Part shown: in pieces, positions 1 through 5,573 of the stretch
Layout: every line of letters starts with the position of its first letter
Position numbering within the stretch: the first letter of the stretch is position 1
DNA from: Deferribacteres bacterium
GTDB taxonomy: Bacteria; Thermosulfidibacterota; Thermosulfidibacteria; Thermosulfidibacterales; Thermosulfidibacteraceae
Assembly: GCA_013153205.1 (NCBI GenBank)
Contig: JAADEW010000008.1
Span: 1 to 5,877 of the forward strand
Direction: 5' to 3'
DNA length: 5,877 nucleotides
Notes under the pieces: model-generated
Seen by the model: the letters and a program-made list of their open reading frames with translations, nothing else
Told to the model about the DNA's origin: nothing
Database searches by the model: none
Program-made: the position numbers and the translations under genes

Positions 1-288
1 CTGACCCCTATGGGAAAGGAGCTTGCTGAAGACATATACCACAAGCATACCATGCTCTTAAAGTTTTTCAGGGACATTCTGGGGGTGGAGTCTGATGAAG
101 CCGAGAGGGACGCCTGTATCATGGAGCATTATCTCGGGGATTCAGCTCTCACAAGGCTTGCCAAGTTTGTAGAGTTTATAGAAGCCTTTGAAAAAAAAGG
201 CGTTAAGCCAAAGTGGCTTGAGCATTTTAAAAATTATGTTGAGACAGGGGAGTTGCCGCAGTGCAGGCATTTAAAAGGTTTGTGCTAA
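1..288 (+). CDS. DtxR/MntR-family metal-dependent transcriptional repressor, C-terminal part (5' end outside window)
   Basis: Partial gene: the open frame runs in from position 1 (Leu-Thr-Pro-Met-Gly-Lys) to TAA at 286-288, leaving 95 residues. The opening LTPMGKELAE is the usual end of the winged-helix DNA-binding domain. The rest is the helical metal-binding and dimerization domain, with a KHTML helix and the signature DACIMEH at visible residues 37-43. By remembered alignment, Cys39, Glu42 and His43 match the primary-site Cys102/Glu105/His106 of DtxR. MntR has Glu in place of that Cys, so the residue set leans towards Fe(II) rather than Mn(II), though this is inference. No SH3-like third domain follows, so the protein is the short MntR-like form. 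It ends in PQCRHLKGLC, a tail with two Cys. Its last 28 nt overlap the metal-binding protein gene, which it probably regulates. The DNA-binding helices and any operator lie upstream of the window. Family sure, metal unsure. Confidence 0.88.
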   Translation: MTPMGKELAEDIYHKHTMLLKFFRDILGVESDEAERDACIMEHYLGDSALTRLAKFVEFIEAFEKKGVKPKWLEHFKNYVETGELPQCRHLKGLC

Positions 289-1061
289 TCCTTGTCGTAT
301 TCTCTTTTGCCGCTTCTTTATGGGCCAGACCCAATGTGGTGGCTACCATATATCCGCTCTACCTTCTGCTGAAGGATGTGGGGGACGGAAGGATAGAGAG
401 CTCGTATGTGCTGGGTCCCTACACCTCTCCGCACGGATATGAGCTTACGCCCCGTGCCTTTTTGAAGCTCAAAAAGGCTGATGCGGTTGTGGCTGTGGGG
501 TGCGGGCTTGACGACTGGCTCGGGAAAGCGGCGGCTGGAAAGAGGGTGTTCCGGCTGTGTCAGGGGGTTGAGCTCGTGGAAGGGAACCCCCACATCTGGC
601 TTTCTCCTTCAATTGTTGCCCGAAAGGTTTGGGGTCTGGCGCGGTTTCTCTCAGGTCTTGACCCTGAGGATGCACAGCTTTTCAGAAAAAGGGCGGAGTT
701 TGTGGCAAGCAGGCTTTCCACCCTCACTGAAAGGAGCGGGAAAAGGTGCGCCGTTATAAGCCATCATAACGCGTGGCTTTATCTGATAAAGGATTTGGGT
801 TATGATTATATTGGGGCGATAGAGGAAGTTCCCCATCAGGAGCCCACTCCGGGGCACATACAGCGGCTTATAAGGCGTGCTTCTGGCAGGGCTTGCGTTC
901 TGGTGATAGCGGAGAAGGGCCACAACCTAAAGGTTGCGGAGCTTGTGGCAAAAAAGCTGAAGGCAAGGCTTGTGGTGCTTAACCCTCTGGGGGATTACGG
1001 TGATAGGGGATTTGTTGAGTTTATGAAGCGGCTCATATCAGCCATAAGGGATGCGGAATGA
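261..1061 (+). CDS. Periplasmic metal-binding protein of a ZnuABC/TroABC-type ABC transporter (ZnuA/TroA family)
   Basis: Family COG0803-like substrate-binding protein that captures a divalent metal outside the membrane for an ABC importer. It starts at GTG 261 with AGGGGAG (246-252) 8 nt upstream. A later GTG at 282 would lose the basic KR of the signal peptide. Residues 1-22 form that signal (QAFKR, then a hydrophobic core ending SLWA). There is no lipobox Cys, so cleavage and a soluble periplasmic form are likely. Predicted ligands are His58 (SPHGYELTP), His111 (GNPHIWLSP) and His169 (SHHNAWLYL), a three-His set as in ZnuA/TroA rather than the Glu-containing PsaA set. The usual C-terminal Asp is Asn241 (LNPLG), close to LDPLG of zinc-type proteins. 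The His/acidic-rich loop of many ZnuA proteins is missing, and at 266 residues it is slightly short. The start overlaps the upstream repressor, and the stop overlaps dnaX (ATGA). Permease and ATPase genes are not in the window. Zinc is most likely; Mn or Fe is possible. Confidence 0.88.
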   Translation: MQAFKRFVLILVVFSFAASLWARPNVVATIYPLYLLLKDVGDGRIESSYVLGPYTSPHGYELTPRAFLKLKKADAVVAVGCGLDDWLGKAAAGKRVFRLCQGVELVEGNPHIWLSPSIVARKVWGLARFLSGLDPEDAQLFRKRAEFVASRLSTLTERSGKRCAVISHHNAWLYLIKDLGYDYIGAIEEVPHQEPTPGHIQRLIRRASGRACVLVIAEKGHNLKVAELVAKKLKARLVVLNPLGDYGDRGFVEFMKRLISAIRDAE

Positions 1062-2563
1062 GCAGGTATCAGGTCATAGCGAGAAGGTGGAGGCCTAAAA
1101 GCTTTAACGAGGTGGTGGGGCAGAGGCATGTGGTCAACACGCTGAAAAGCGCTATAGAGCGCGGCAAGATTGCCCACGCTTACCTCTTTTCTGGTCCCAG
1201 GGGGGTGGGTAAAACCTCCATGGCGCGGATTCTTGCCAAGGCTTTGAACTGTGAGAAGGGTCCCACCCCGGAGCCCTGCTGTGAGTGTGAGAACTGTCGG
1301 GAGATTGAGAGGGGGATTTTCGTTGACGTGATAGAGATGGATGCCGCTTCAAACAGGGGAATAGATGAGATAAGGGAGCTGAGAGAGTCGGTGAGATATG
1401 CACCAACCAAGGGGAGATACAAGGTCTATATTATAGATGAGGTTCACATGCTCACTGAACAGGCCTTCAACGCTTTGCTGAAAACCCTTGAGGAGCCTCC
1501 CTCTCATGTGGTTTTCGTCTTTGCCACCACCGAATACAGAAAGATACCGCAGACCATACTGTCAAGGTGCATAAGATTTGACTTCAAGCCCCTTACCGAG
1601 GATGAAGCGGTGGAGATACTTTCCAACATATGCGATGCGGAAGGGGTTGAATACGAAGAAGCCGCTTTGAGGGCTATAGCCAGAGCGGCTTCCGGTTCGC
1701 TCAGGGATGCGGAGATGTTTCTGGAACAGGTGATAGCCTACACGGGAGGTAAGATAAAGGGAGATGCTGTTTACGAGGCGCTGGGGCTCGTTGAGGAGGA
1801 GGCTCTTGAGAATTTCTTGAAGGCTCTTGTGGAGCGGGATGTGGAGCCTGCTCTACACATCTTCCACAAAAGGGTTGTGGAAAGGGGCTATGATGTCGCC
1901 GGTTTCGTCCAGTCCCTGCTTGAGTTTATAGGTGAAAGGCTGAAAAAACAGGCGCTATCCGGTGATACGGCTGATGCGGTGAAGCTTTACACCTTCTTCA
2001 AAACCTTTCTGGAGCTTTCTGAAAAGGTGAAGAGACATCCCTTTCCTGATATGCTGGTGGAGGCGGAGATTATAAGGCTTACCGCCCTTCCACCTCTTGA
2101 GGATATAAAGGTTCTGCTGGATGTGCTTGAGGGAAAAGCCCGTTCGGTAAGCTCCTCTTTTGAAAAGAAGGAGGAGAAAAGAGAGGCTGTGGGCGAAGGC
2201 AGGGCGAAGCCTGCCTCTTACGGGGCGGACGCTGATGCACTGGCGGATGCAGTCTCCCGCAGGGATAAGCCGCTTTCCTTACTGCTGAAGGAAGCGGATG
2301 TGAGGTTCAAAGATGGGGCTGTTGTTATCTCTCCGGGAAAGCTTGGCGAGGTGAGCTGGGGAAAATTGAGGGAGAAGGAAGATGTGATAAAGGAGCAGGC
2401 AGATGCTCTGGGACTGGATGTGAAGTTTGAAAACAGCGTTAAAAAAGCACCTGTGGTGAGAAACATCAGGGAGGAAGCGGCTGAAAATCCTGTTGTTAGG
2501 GAGATACTTTCTGTGTTTGATAATGCTTTGATTGTGGATGTAAAAAAGAGGGGGGAGATATGA
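1058..2563 (+). CDS. dnaX: DNA polymerase III subunit gamma/tau (clamp loader ATPase)
   Basis: AAA+ motor of the replicative clamp loader, which opens and places the beta clamp on primed DNA and, as tau, tethers the polymerase. Length is 501 residues, between E. coli gamma and tau. Visible motifs, in order: N-terminal RYQVIARRWRPKSFNEVVGQ; Walker A GPRGVGKTS (46-54, Lys52); zinc module Cys65, Cys74, Cys77, Cys80 with an extra Cys75; Walker B VYIIDEVH (Asp127-Glu128); sensor 1 FATTEYRKIP; SRC motif 169-171 with the trans-acting arginine finger; and sensor 2 GSLRDAE (Arg216). Residues 345-405 look like a charged, low-complexity linker. The C-terminal segment (406-501) ends in NPVVREILSVFDNALIVDV, a typical DnaX tail. 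ATG 1058 overlaps the previous stop and has AAGGG at 1046-1050. The stop TGA overlaps the ybaB ATG. A slippery heptamer lies at the extreme 3' end. No earlier in-phase A_AAA_AAG that would give a shortened gamma was seen. Confidence 0.98.
   Translation: MSRYQVIARRWRPKSFNEVVGQRHVVNTLKSAIERGKIAHAYLFSGPRGVGKTSMARILAKALNCEKGPTPEPCCECENCREIERGIFVDVIEMDAASNRGIDEIRELRESVRYAPTKGRYKVYIIDEVHMLTEQAFNALLKTLEEPPSHVVFVFATTEYRKIPQTILSRCIRFDFKPLTEDEAVEILSNICDAEGVEYEEAALRAIARAASGSLRDAEMFLEQVIAYTGGKIKGDAVYEALGLVEEEALENFLKALVERDVEPALHIFHKRVVERGYDVAGFVQSLLEFIGERLKKQALSGDTADAVKLYTFFKTFLELSEKVKRHPFPDMLVEAEIIRLTALPPLEDIKVLLDVLEGKARSVSSSFEKKEEKREAVGEGRAKPASYGADADALADAVSRRDKPLSLLLKEADVRFKDGAVVISPGKLGEVSWGKLREKEDVIKEQADALGLDVKFENSVKKAPVVRNIREEAAENPVVREILSVFDNALIVDVKKRGEI
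2542..2548 (+). other. Candidate -1 frameshift heptamer A_AAA_AAG at the dnaX/ybaB junction
   Basis: In the dnaX frame the codons read GTA AAA AAG AGG GGG GAG ATA TGA. The last A of GTA plus AAA AAG forms an exact, correctly phased A_AAA_AAG, the heptamer used for programmed -1 frameshifting in E. coli dnaX. After a -1 slip, reading continues GAG GGG GGA GAT ATG AAG, which is the ybaB frame with no stop between. The G-rich run right behind it also serves as the ybaB ribosome binding site. I see no clear downstream pseudoknot; CTCTTTT at 2576-2582 can pair with AAAAGAG at 2544-2550, but that would involve the slippery bases themselves. The motif is seen directly; its activity is unproven. Confidence 0.4.
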
Positions 2564-2877
2564 AGGACTTGTTTTCTCTTTTGAGGGATTTTCAAAAGGT
2601 GAAGGCTAAAGTGAACGACATGAAGGAAGAGCTCCGGGATAAGGTGGTTGAGGGCATATCCGGTGGAGGTATGGTGAAGGTGAGGGTCAACGGCGCTCAG
2701 GAGGTGCTTTCCCTTGAGATAGAGGACGAGGTGTTGGAGATGGGGAAGGACGTTCTTGAGGACCTCGTTGTTGCCGCGGTTAACGACGGTTTGAGAAAGT
2801 CAAAGGAGATGGCGGAGGAGGAGCTTAAGAAGCTCATACAGTCCATGGGGGTTCCCGTTCCTCCGGATTTGCTATGA
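2560..2877 (+). CDS. ybaB: YbaB/EbfC-family nucleoid-associated DNA-binding protein
   Basis: Small DNA-binding protein of the YbaB/EbfC family, which forms a tweezer-like dimer and is thought to affect nucleoid structure and recombinational repair. The product is 105 residues, the usual size. An N-terminal amphipathic helix (residues 1-30, rich in Lys/Glu, LLRDFQKVKAKVNDM) leads to the conserved beta core SGGGMVKVRVNGAQEVLSLEIE (starting near residue 34). A second long helix follows (DLVVAAVNDGLRKSKEMAEEELKKL) and the chain ends in MGVPVPPDLL. In homologs the equivalent end is Gly/Met-rich, with a PG or PPDLL-like finish. ATG 2560 lies in the ATGA overlap with dnaX, behind GAGGGGGGAG (2548-2557), so translation is coupled. 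The stop overlaps the recR start in the same way. The dnaX-ybaB-recR order is conserved across many bacteria and supports the call. Confidence 0.95.
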   Translation: MKDLFSLLRDFQKVKAKVNDMKEELRDKVVEGISGGGMVKVRVNGAQEVLSLEIEDEVLEMGKDVLEDLVVAAVNDGLRKSKEMAEEELKKLIQSMGVPVPPDLL

Positions 2878-3479
2878 AGGCTTTACCGCCTTATAAAAGG
2901 TTTAGTCAACTGGTGGGTATTCTCAGGAAGGTGCCCGGTGTCGGGGAAAGAGGGGCTCTCCGCATGGCTCTGCATTTTGCCGCTCTTTCTCCTTCTGACG
3001 GCAGAAAGCTCGCCAAGCTCCTTCTTGATGTGGTGGACAACCTTAAAAGATGTGAGGAATGCGGAAACCTTTCCTTTGAGGATAGATGCTGGGTGTGTCT
3101 TGATGGCGGAAGGGACAGGGGTATCATAATGCTCGTTGAATCCGTTATGGACCTTCTTCTCATGGAAGATGCGGGATTTAAAGGGCTTTACCATGTGGTA
3201 GGAGGGCTCGTTCCTGAGGCGAAGAGGATTTCCCCTTCTCAGAGGAAGCAGTCGCTTGAAAGGCTTGTTAAAAGGATTGAAGCAACCGGCGTAAGGGAGG
3301 TGGTGATAGCCTTTCCCTTTACCCTGAAAGGTGAGTCCCTTACCAAGTTCTTTGCGGAGGCTTTGAAGGAGAAGGTTCTGGTCACCCGGTTGAGCAGAGG
3401 TATCCCTGTGGGAGGGGAGATTGAGTTTATGGACACCCTCACCTTAAACGCTTCTTTTGAAAGGAGGCATCCGGTTTGA
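2874..3479 (+). CDS. recR: Recombination mediator protein RecR
   Basis: RecR works with RecO (and RecF) to load RecA onto SSB-coated single-stranded DNA in gap repair. The 201-residue length is standard. Order of parts: helix-hairpin-helix LVGILRKVPGVGERGALRMA (about 13-32); zinc finger with Cys60, Cys63, Cys72 and Cys75; Toprim domain from about 80, with IIMLVES (Glu89) and FPFTLKGES (Glu154); and the C-terminal Walker-B-like GIPVGGEIEFMDTLTL (176-191). The usual SPLDGIGP loop after YHVxGG is altered to VPEAKRISPSQ, and the common ATNPTVEGE reads AFPFTLKGE. These look like lineage variation, since the zinc ligands and the acidic residues noted are intact. ATG 2874 overlaps the ybaB stop. No Shine-Dalgarno is visible just upstream (CCTCCGGATTTGCT), so initiation probably depends on ribosomes finishing ybaB. 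Confidence 0.97.
   Translation: MKALPPYKRFSQLVGILRKVPGVGERGALRMALHFAALSPSDGRKLAKLLLDVVDNLKRCEECGNLSFEDRCWVCLDGGRDRGIIMLVESVMDLLLMEDAGFKGLYHVVGGLVPEAKRISPSQRKQSLERLVKRIEATGVREVVIAFPFTLKGESLTKFFAEALKEKVLVTRLSRGIPVGGEIEFMDTLTLNASFERRHPV
3463..3467 (+). promoter_or_regulatory. Ribosome binding site for the thiolase-DUF35 gene
   Basis: GGAGG inside the end of recR. It is 11 nt from ATG 3479 and 8 nt from an in-frame TTG at 3476, so the spacing alone would favour TTG. The longer form would add only one Met residue. ATG is chosen because MDVFIDGVGMTRFGK matches the family N-terminus and ATG is the stronger codon. Confidence 0.55.
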
Positions 3480-4978
3480 TGGATGTTTTTATAGACGGCG
3501 TTGGCATGACCAGGTTCGGCAAGTTTCCTGAGAAAAGCCTCGTTGACATCATGTATGAGGCGGCATCTTCGGCTCTGGCTGATTCCAACAGCCCTGAGGT
3601 TGAAGCCCTTTTCGTGGGTTCCCAGAATCCGGAGGAGTTTACGGGAGAAGCCAACATAGCCGCCGCTTTGGCGGATAGGCTTGAGCTTACCGGAATTCCC
3701 GCTACCAGAGTGGAGACGGCCTCTTCCTCGGGAGCTTCTGTGATAGAAGCCGCCTTTTACGCTGTGGCGTCGGGGAGGTTCAAGCGGGTTCTCGTTGTCG
3801 CCGGGGAGAAGATGACCCATCTTCCCACCCCCAAGGTGACGAGAATACTTGCTGAGGTTATAGAGGCTTACGAAAGAAACTCCGGTGCTTCCATGGTTGC
3901 CCTTGCCGCGATGGTAACGCAGGCTTATGCCCATTACTGCCGGCTGTCTCAGAAAAAGCTTGAGCAGGTCCTGTGCAGAATAGCGGTTAAAAATCACAGA
4001 AACGGCGCCAGAAACCCTTACGCCCAGTTTCAGCAGGAGATAGACGAGGAGCGGTATTTCAACAGCAGGATGATTTCCTATCCGTTAAGGCTTTTTGACT
4101 GCGCTCCTATCACCGATGGAGCCGCCGCTTTGGTGCTCACCTCTTACAGAACGGATGTTAAGGTTTCGGGAGTGGGGCATGGAACCGATACGATAGCAGT
4201 GAGGCACAGGGTTCACCTTCACCACTTTAACGCGGCGAGGCTTGCGGCAAGGGAGGCTTACAGAATGGCTGACAGGTCTCCTGCCGAGATTCAGTTTGCG
4301 GAAATCCACGATGCCTTTACCTGTTTTGAGATAATAGGTGCCGAGGATTTGGGTCTCCTTGAGGAGGGGAAGGGCTGGAAAGCCGTGGAGAAAGGAGAGA
4401 CCGAGGTTGACGGGAGGCTTCCCATCAACCCCAGCGGCGGCTTGAAGGCGAGGGGGCATCCCGTTGGGGCTTCCGGGCTTGCTCAGGCCGTTGAGATAGT
4501 GTGGCAGATGCGCGAGAAGGTCCATCCGGAAAGACAGGTGAAGAGAAACGATGTGGCTGTGCTTCACAGCATAGGCGGAATGTCAAACAACAATGTGGTG
4601 GTCATATTTGAGAAGACGGGGACTCCCCACACCACGGGTTTCTCCTTTGACAGGAAGATAGTTGATGCGAGGAAGCACAAGAAAGACCCCATAAGGGTGG
4701 GTGAGGAAGGCATACTGGATGCTTACACCATACTCACGGTGGTGCCTGAGGGCTTTCCGTCTCCTCTGGTTCTGGGGCTTGTCTCCGTTCCTTCAGGGCA
4801 CAGGGTCCTTGCCCGGGCGGTCAATCCCGTGACCTTTAAGGTGGGTGAGAGGGTCTTTTTAAGCAAGGAGGAGGATACCTTTTACTTCATGAAAGCCTCA
4901 GCTTTTGAGAAGCTTATGTTCTCCTTAAGGAAGAGTTTGAGAAAGGCAAAACTTTCCATCAGGTGGAAATTGCGTTAA
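3479..4978 (+). CDS. Archaeal-type thiolase fused to a C-terminal DUF35 OB-fold domain, catalytic Cys replaced by Ser
   Basis: Residues 1-380 are a thiolase of the archaeal acetoacetyl-CoA thiolase/SCP2-thiolase group, shown by GVGMTRFGK, KNHRNGARNPYAQFQ, YPLRLFDCAPITDGAAA, INPSGGLKARGHPVGASG and LHSIGGMSNNNVVVIFEK. Residues about 385-475 match the DUF35 OB-fold (ILDAYTILTVVPEGFPSPLVLGLVSVPSGHRVLARAV). DUF35 is normally a separate protein with an N-terminal zinc ribbon, bridging archaeal thiolase and HMG-CoA synthase. Here it is fused and has no Cys at all. In homologs the nucleophile lies in VExACASG; here it reads VETASSSG, giving Ser82 (TCT, one base from TGT) in its place. His277 (EIHDAF), His327 (RGHP) and His363 (LHSIGG) remain. 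Condensation through a Cys acyl-enzyme is therefore doubtful; an aldolase-like, acyl-transfer or structural role is possible. A basic tail (KSLRKAKLSIRWKLR) ends the protein. The start overlaps the recR stop (TGATG). Fold confidence is high, function unknown. Confidence 0.9.
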   Translation: MDVFIDGVGMTRFGKFPEKSLVDIMYEAASSALADSNSPEVEALFVGSQNPEEFTGEANIAAALADRLELTGIPATRVETASSSGASVIEAAFYAVASGRFKRVLVVAGEKMTHLPTPKVTRILAEVIEAYERNSGASMVALAAMVTQAYAHYCRLSQKKLEQVLCRIAVKNHRNGARNPYAQFQQEIDEERYFNSRMISYPLRLFDCAPITDGAAALVLTSYRTDVKVSGVGHGTDTIAVRHRVHLHHFNAARLAAREAYRMADRSPAEIQFAEIHDAFTCFEIIGAEDLGLLEEGKGWKAVEKGETEVDGRLPINPSGGLKARGHPVGASGLAQAVEIVWQMREKVHPERQVKRNDVAVLHSIGGMSNNNVVVIFEKTGTPHTTGFSFDRKIVDARKHKKDPIRVGEEGILDAYTILTVVPEGFPSPLVLGLVSVPSGHRVLARAVNPVTFKVGERVFLSKEEDTFYFMKASAFEKLMFSLRKSLRKAKLSIRWKLR

Positions 4979-4982
4979 GGAA

Positions 4983-5010
4983 TTGACATGGCTATATTCT
5001 CATATATATT
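4983..5010 (+). promoter_or_regulatory. Sigma70-type promoter for the DUF177-rpmF-plsX operon
   Basis: Perfect -35 TTGACA at 4983-4988, a 16-nt spacer, and -10 TATATT at 5005-5010 (5 of 6 to TATAAT), in the only AT-rich, gene-free gap of the window. Transcription would begin near 5017, giving a short leader of about 20 nt before ATG 5039. TATAT-TCTC-ATATA (4993-5006) is a small inverted repeat running from the spacer into the -10. It could be an operator half-site pair or simply AT-rich sequence. No FapR-like site was recognised. Confidence 0.75.
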
Positions 5011-5028
5011 TTCCTCTTTCAGGTGAGT

Positions 5029-5034
5029 GGAGGA
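5029..5034 (+). promoter_or_regulatory. Ribosome binding site deciding the DUF177 start
   Basis: GGAGGA lies 4 nt before ATG 5039. The frame is also open from GTG 5027, but that codon overlaps the site itself. GTG 5036 is only 1 nt from it, which is too close. This supports ATG 5039 (MIIKVSDIP) as the start. Confidence 0.7.
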
Positions 5035-5038
5035 AGTG

Positions 5039-5569
5039 ATGATTATAAAGGTCAGCGACATACCCGATGAGGGGCTTCACGTCCCCATTAAGGACGAAAG
5101 GACAGAGCTGGAATATGGTGGAGCCAAGCTCAGACTGGCGAAGCCTTTTTCCGGCTTTATGAATGTAAAGAGGGCTTCCGGACGCAGGGTCATAGTAGAG
5201 GGGAGCATGAGCGTTACCCTCATTCTTACCTGTAGCCGGTGCCTTGAGGAGTTTGAGTTTGATGTAGTGGAAAGCTTCAGAGACGAGTTTTTCCCCGTTG
5301 AGGTGCTGAACTACACGGAGAAAGAGCTTTCTAAGAGGGAGCTTGACACCCTCTTTTACGCAAGGGGTGAGATAGACCTTTCCCTCGTCTATCTTGAAAA
5401 GGCTTACCTTTCCATTCCCATGAAGCCTCTGTGCAGGGAGGATTGCAGGGGAATATGTCCCGTATGCGGGAAAAATCTTAACGAGGGAAGCTGTGGCTGT
5501 GAGGTTAAGAGGGTTGACCCCAGATGGTCTGCCCTTCTTGAGATAAAAGAAAAACTGCTCAAGGGGTGA
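5039..5569 (+). CDS. yceD: DUF177/YceD family protein, probable 23S rRNA/ribosome accumulation factor
   Basis: YceD/DUF177 proteins are encoded next to rpmF in most bacteria and are linked to 23S rRNA accumulation or large-subunit assembly; the exact biochemistry is not settled. From ATG 5039 the product is 176 residues. Features seen: N-terminal MIIKVSDIPDEGL; first Cys pair CSRCLEEFEFDV (Cys65, Cys68), which is the family hallmark; an acidic central strand region with GEIDLSLVYLEKAYLSIPMKPLC; and a second Cys cluster CREDCRGICPVCGKNL with GSCGCE (Cys132, 136, 140, 143, 152, 154). The chain closes with the typical DPRWSALLEIKEKL. The Cys cluster could hold zinc, which is inference. It is the first gene after the sigma70-like promoter. 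Its stop is 4 nt from the rpmF start, so the two are co-transcribed. Family confidence is high. Confidence 0.93.
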   Translation: MIIKVSDIPDEGLHVPIKDERTELEYGGAKLRLAKPFSGFMNVKRASGRRVIVEGSMSVTLILTCSRCLEEFEFDVVESFRDEFFPVEVLNYTEKELSKRELDTLFYARGEIDLSLVYLEKAYLSIPMKPLCREDCRGICPVCGKNLNEGSCGCEVKRVDPRWSALLEIKEKLLKG

Positions 5570-5573
5570 AGAG

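Noticed and set aside
1943..1948. A6 run inside dnaX as an internal frameshift site for a short gamma form
   Set aside because: In phase it reads CTG AAA AAA CAG, so the heptamer is G_AAA_AAA and does not fit the X_XXY_YYZ rule. No strong stimulatory hairpin was noticed behind it.
2441..2446. Second A6 run in dnaX (GTT AAA AAA GCA)
   Set aside because: The heptamer T_AAA_AAA lacks the matching first base for tandem slippage, and the run is too short for likely transcriptional slippage.
2218..2595. Minus-strand open frame of 125 codons over the dnaX 3' end
   Set aside because: It is Ser/Thr-rich low-complexity sequence complementary to Lys/Glu-rich DnaX codons, with no independent support.
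3239..3997. Open frame of 252 codons on the minus strand across the recR/thiolase junction
   Set aside because: It runs opposite two well-supported genes, shows no recognisable domain, and has the basic, Ser/Arg-rich composition of a shadow frame. Biased codon use on the + strand (few TTA, CTA, TCA) explains its length.
4085..4567. Minus-strand open frame of 160 codons inside the thiolase gene
   Set aside because: It is a shadow of the highly conserved thiolase active-site region; its predicted protein shows no known motif.
4953..4969. TTTCCA/TGGAAA hairpin at the end of the thiolase gene as a terminator
   Set aside because: The stem is only 6 pairs with two G-C pairs, it lies before the stop codon, and no T-run follows.
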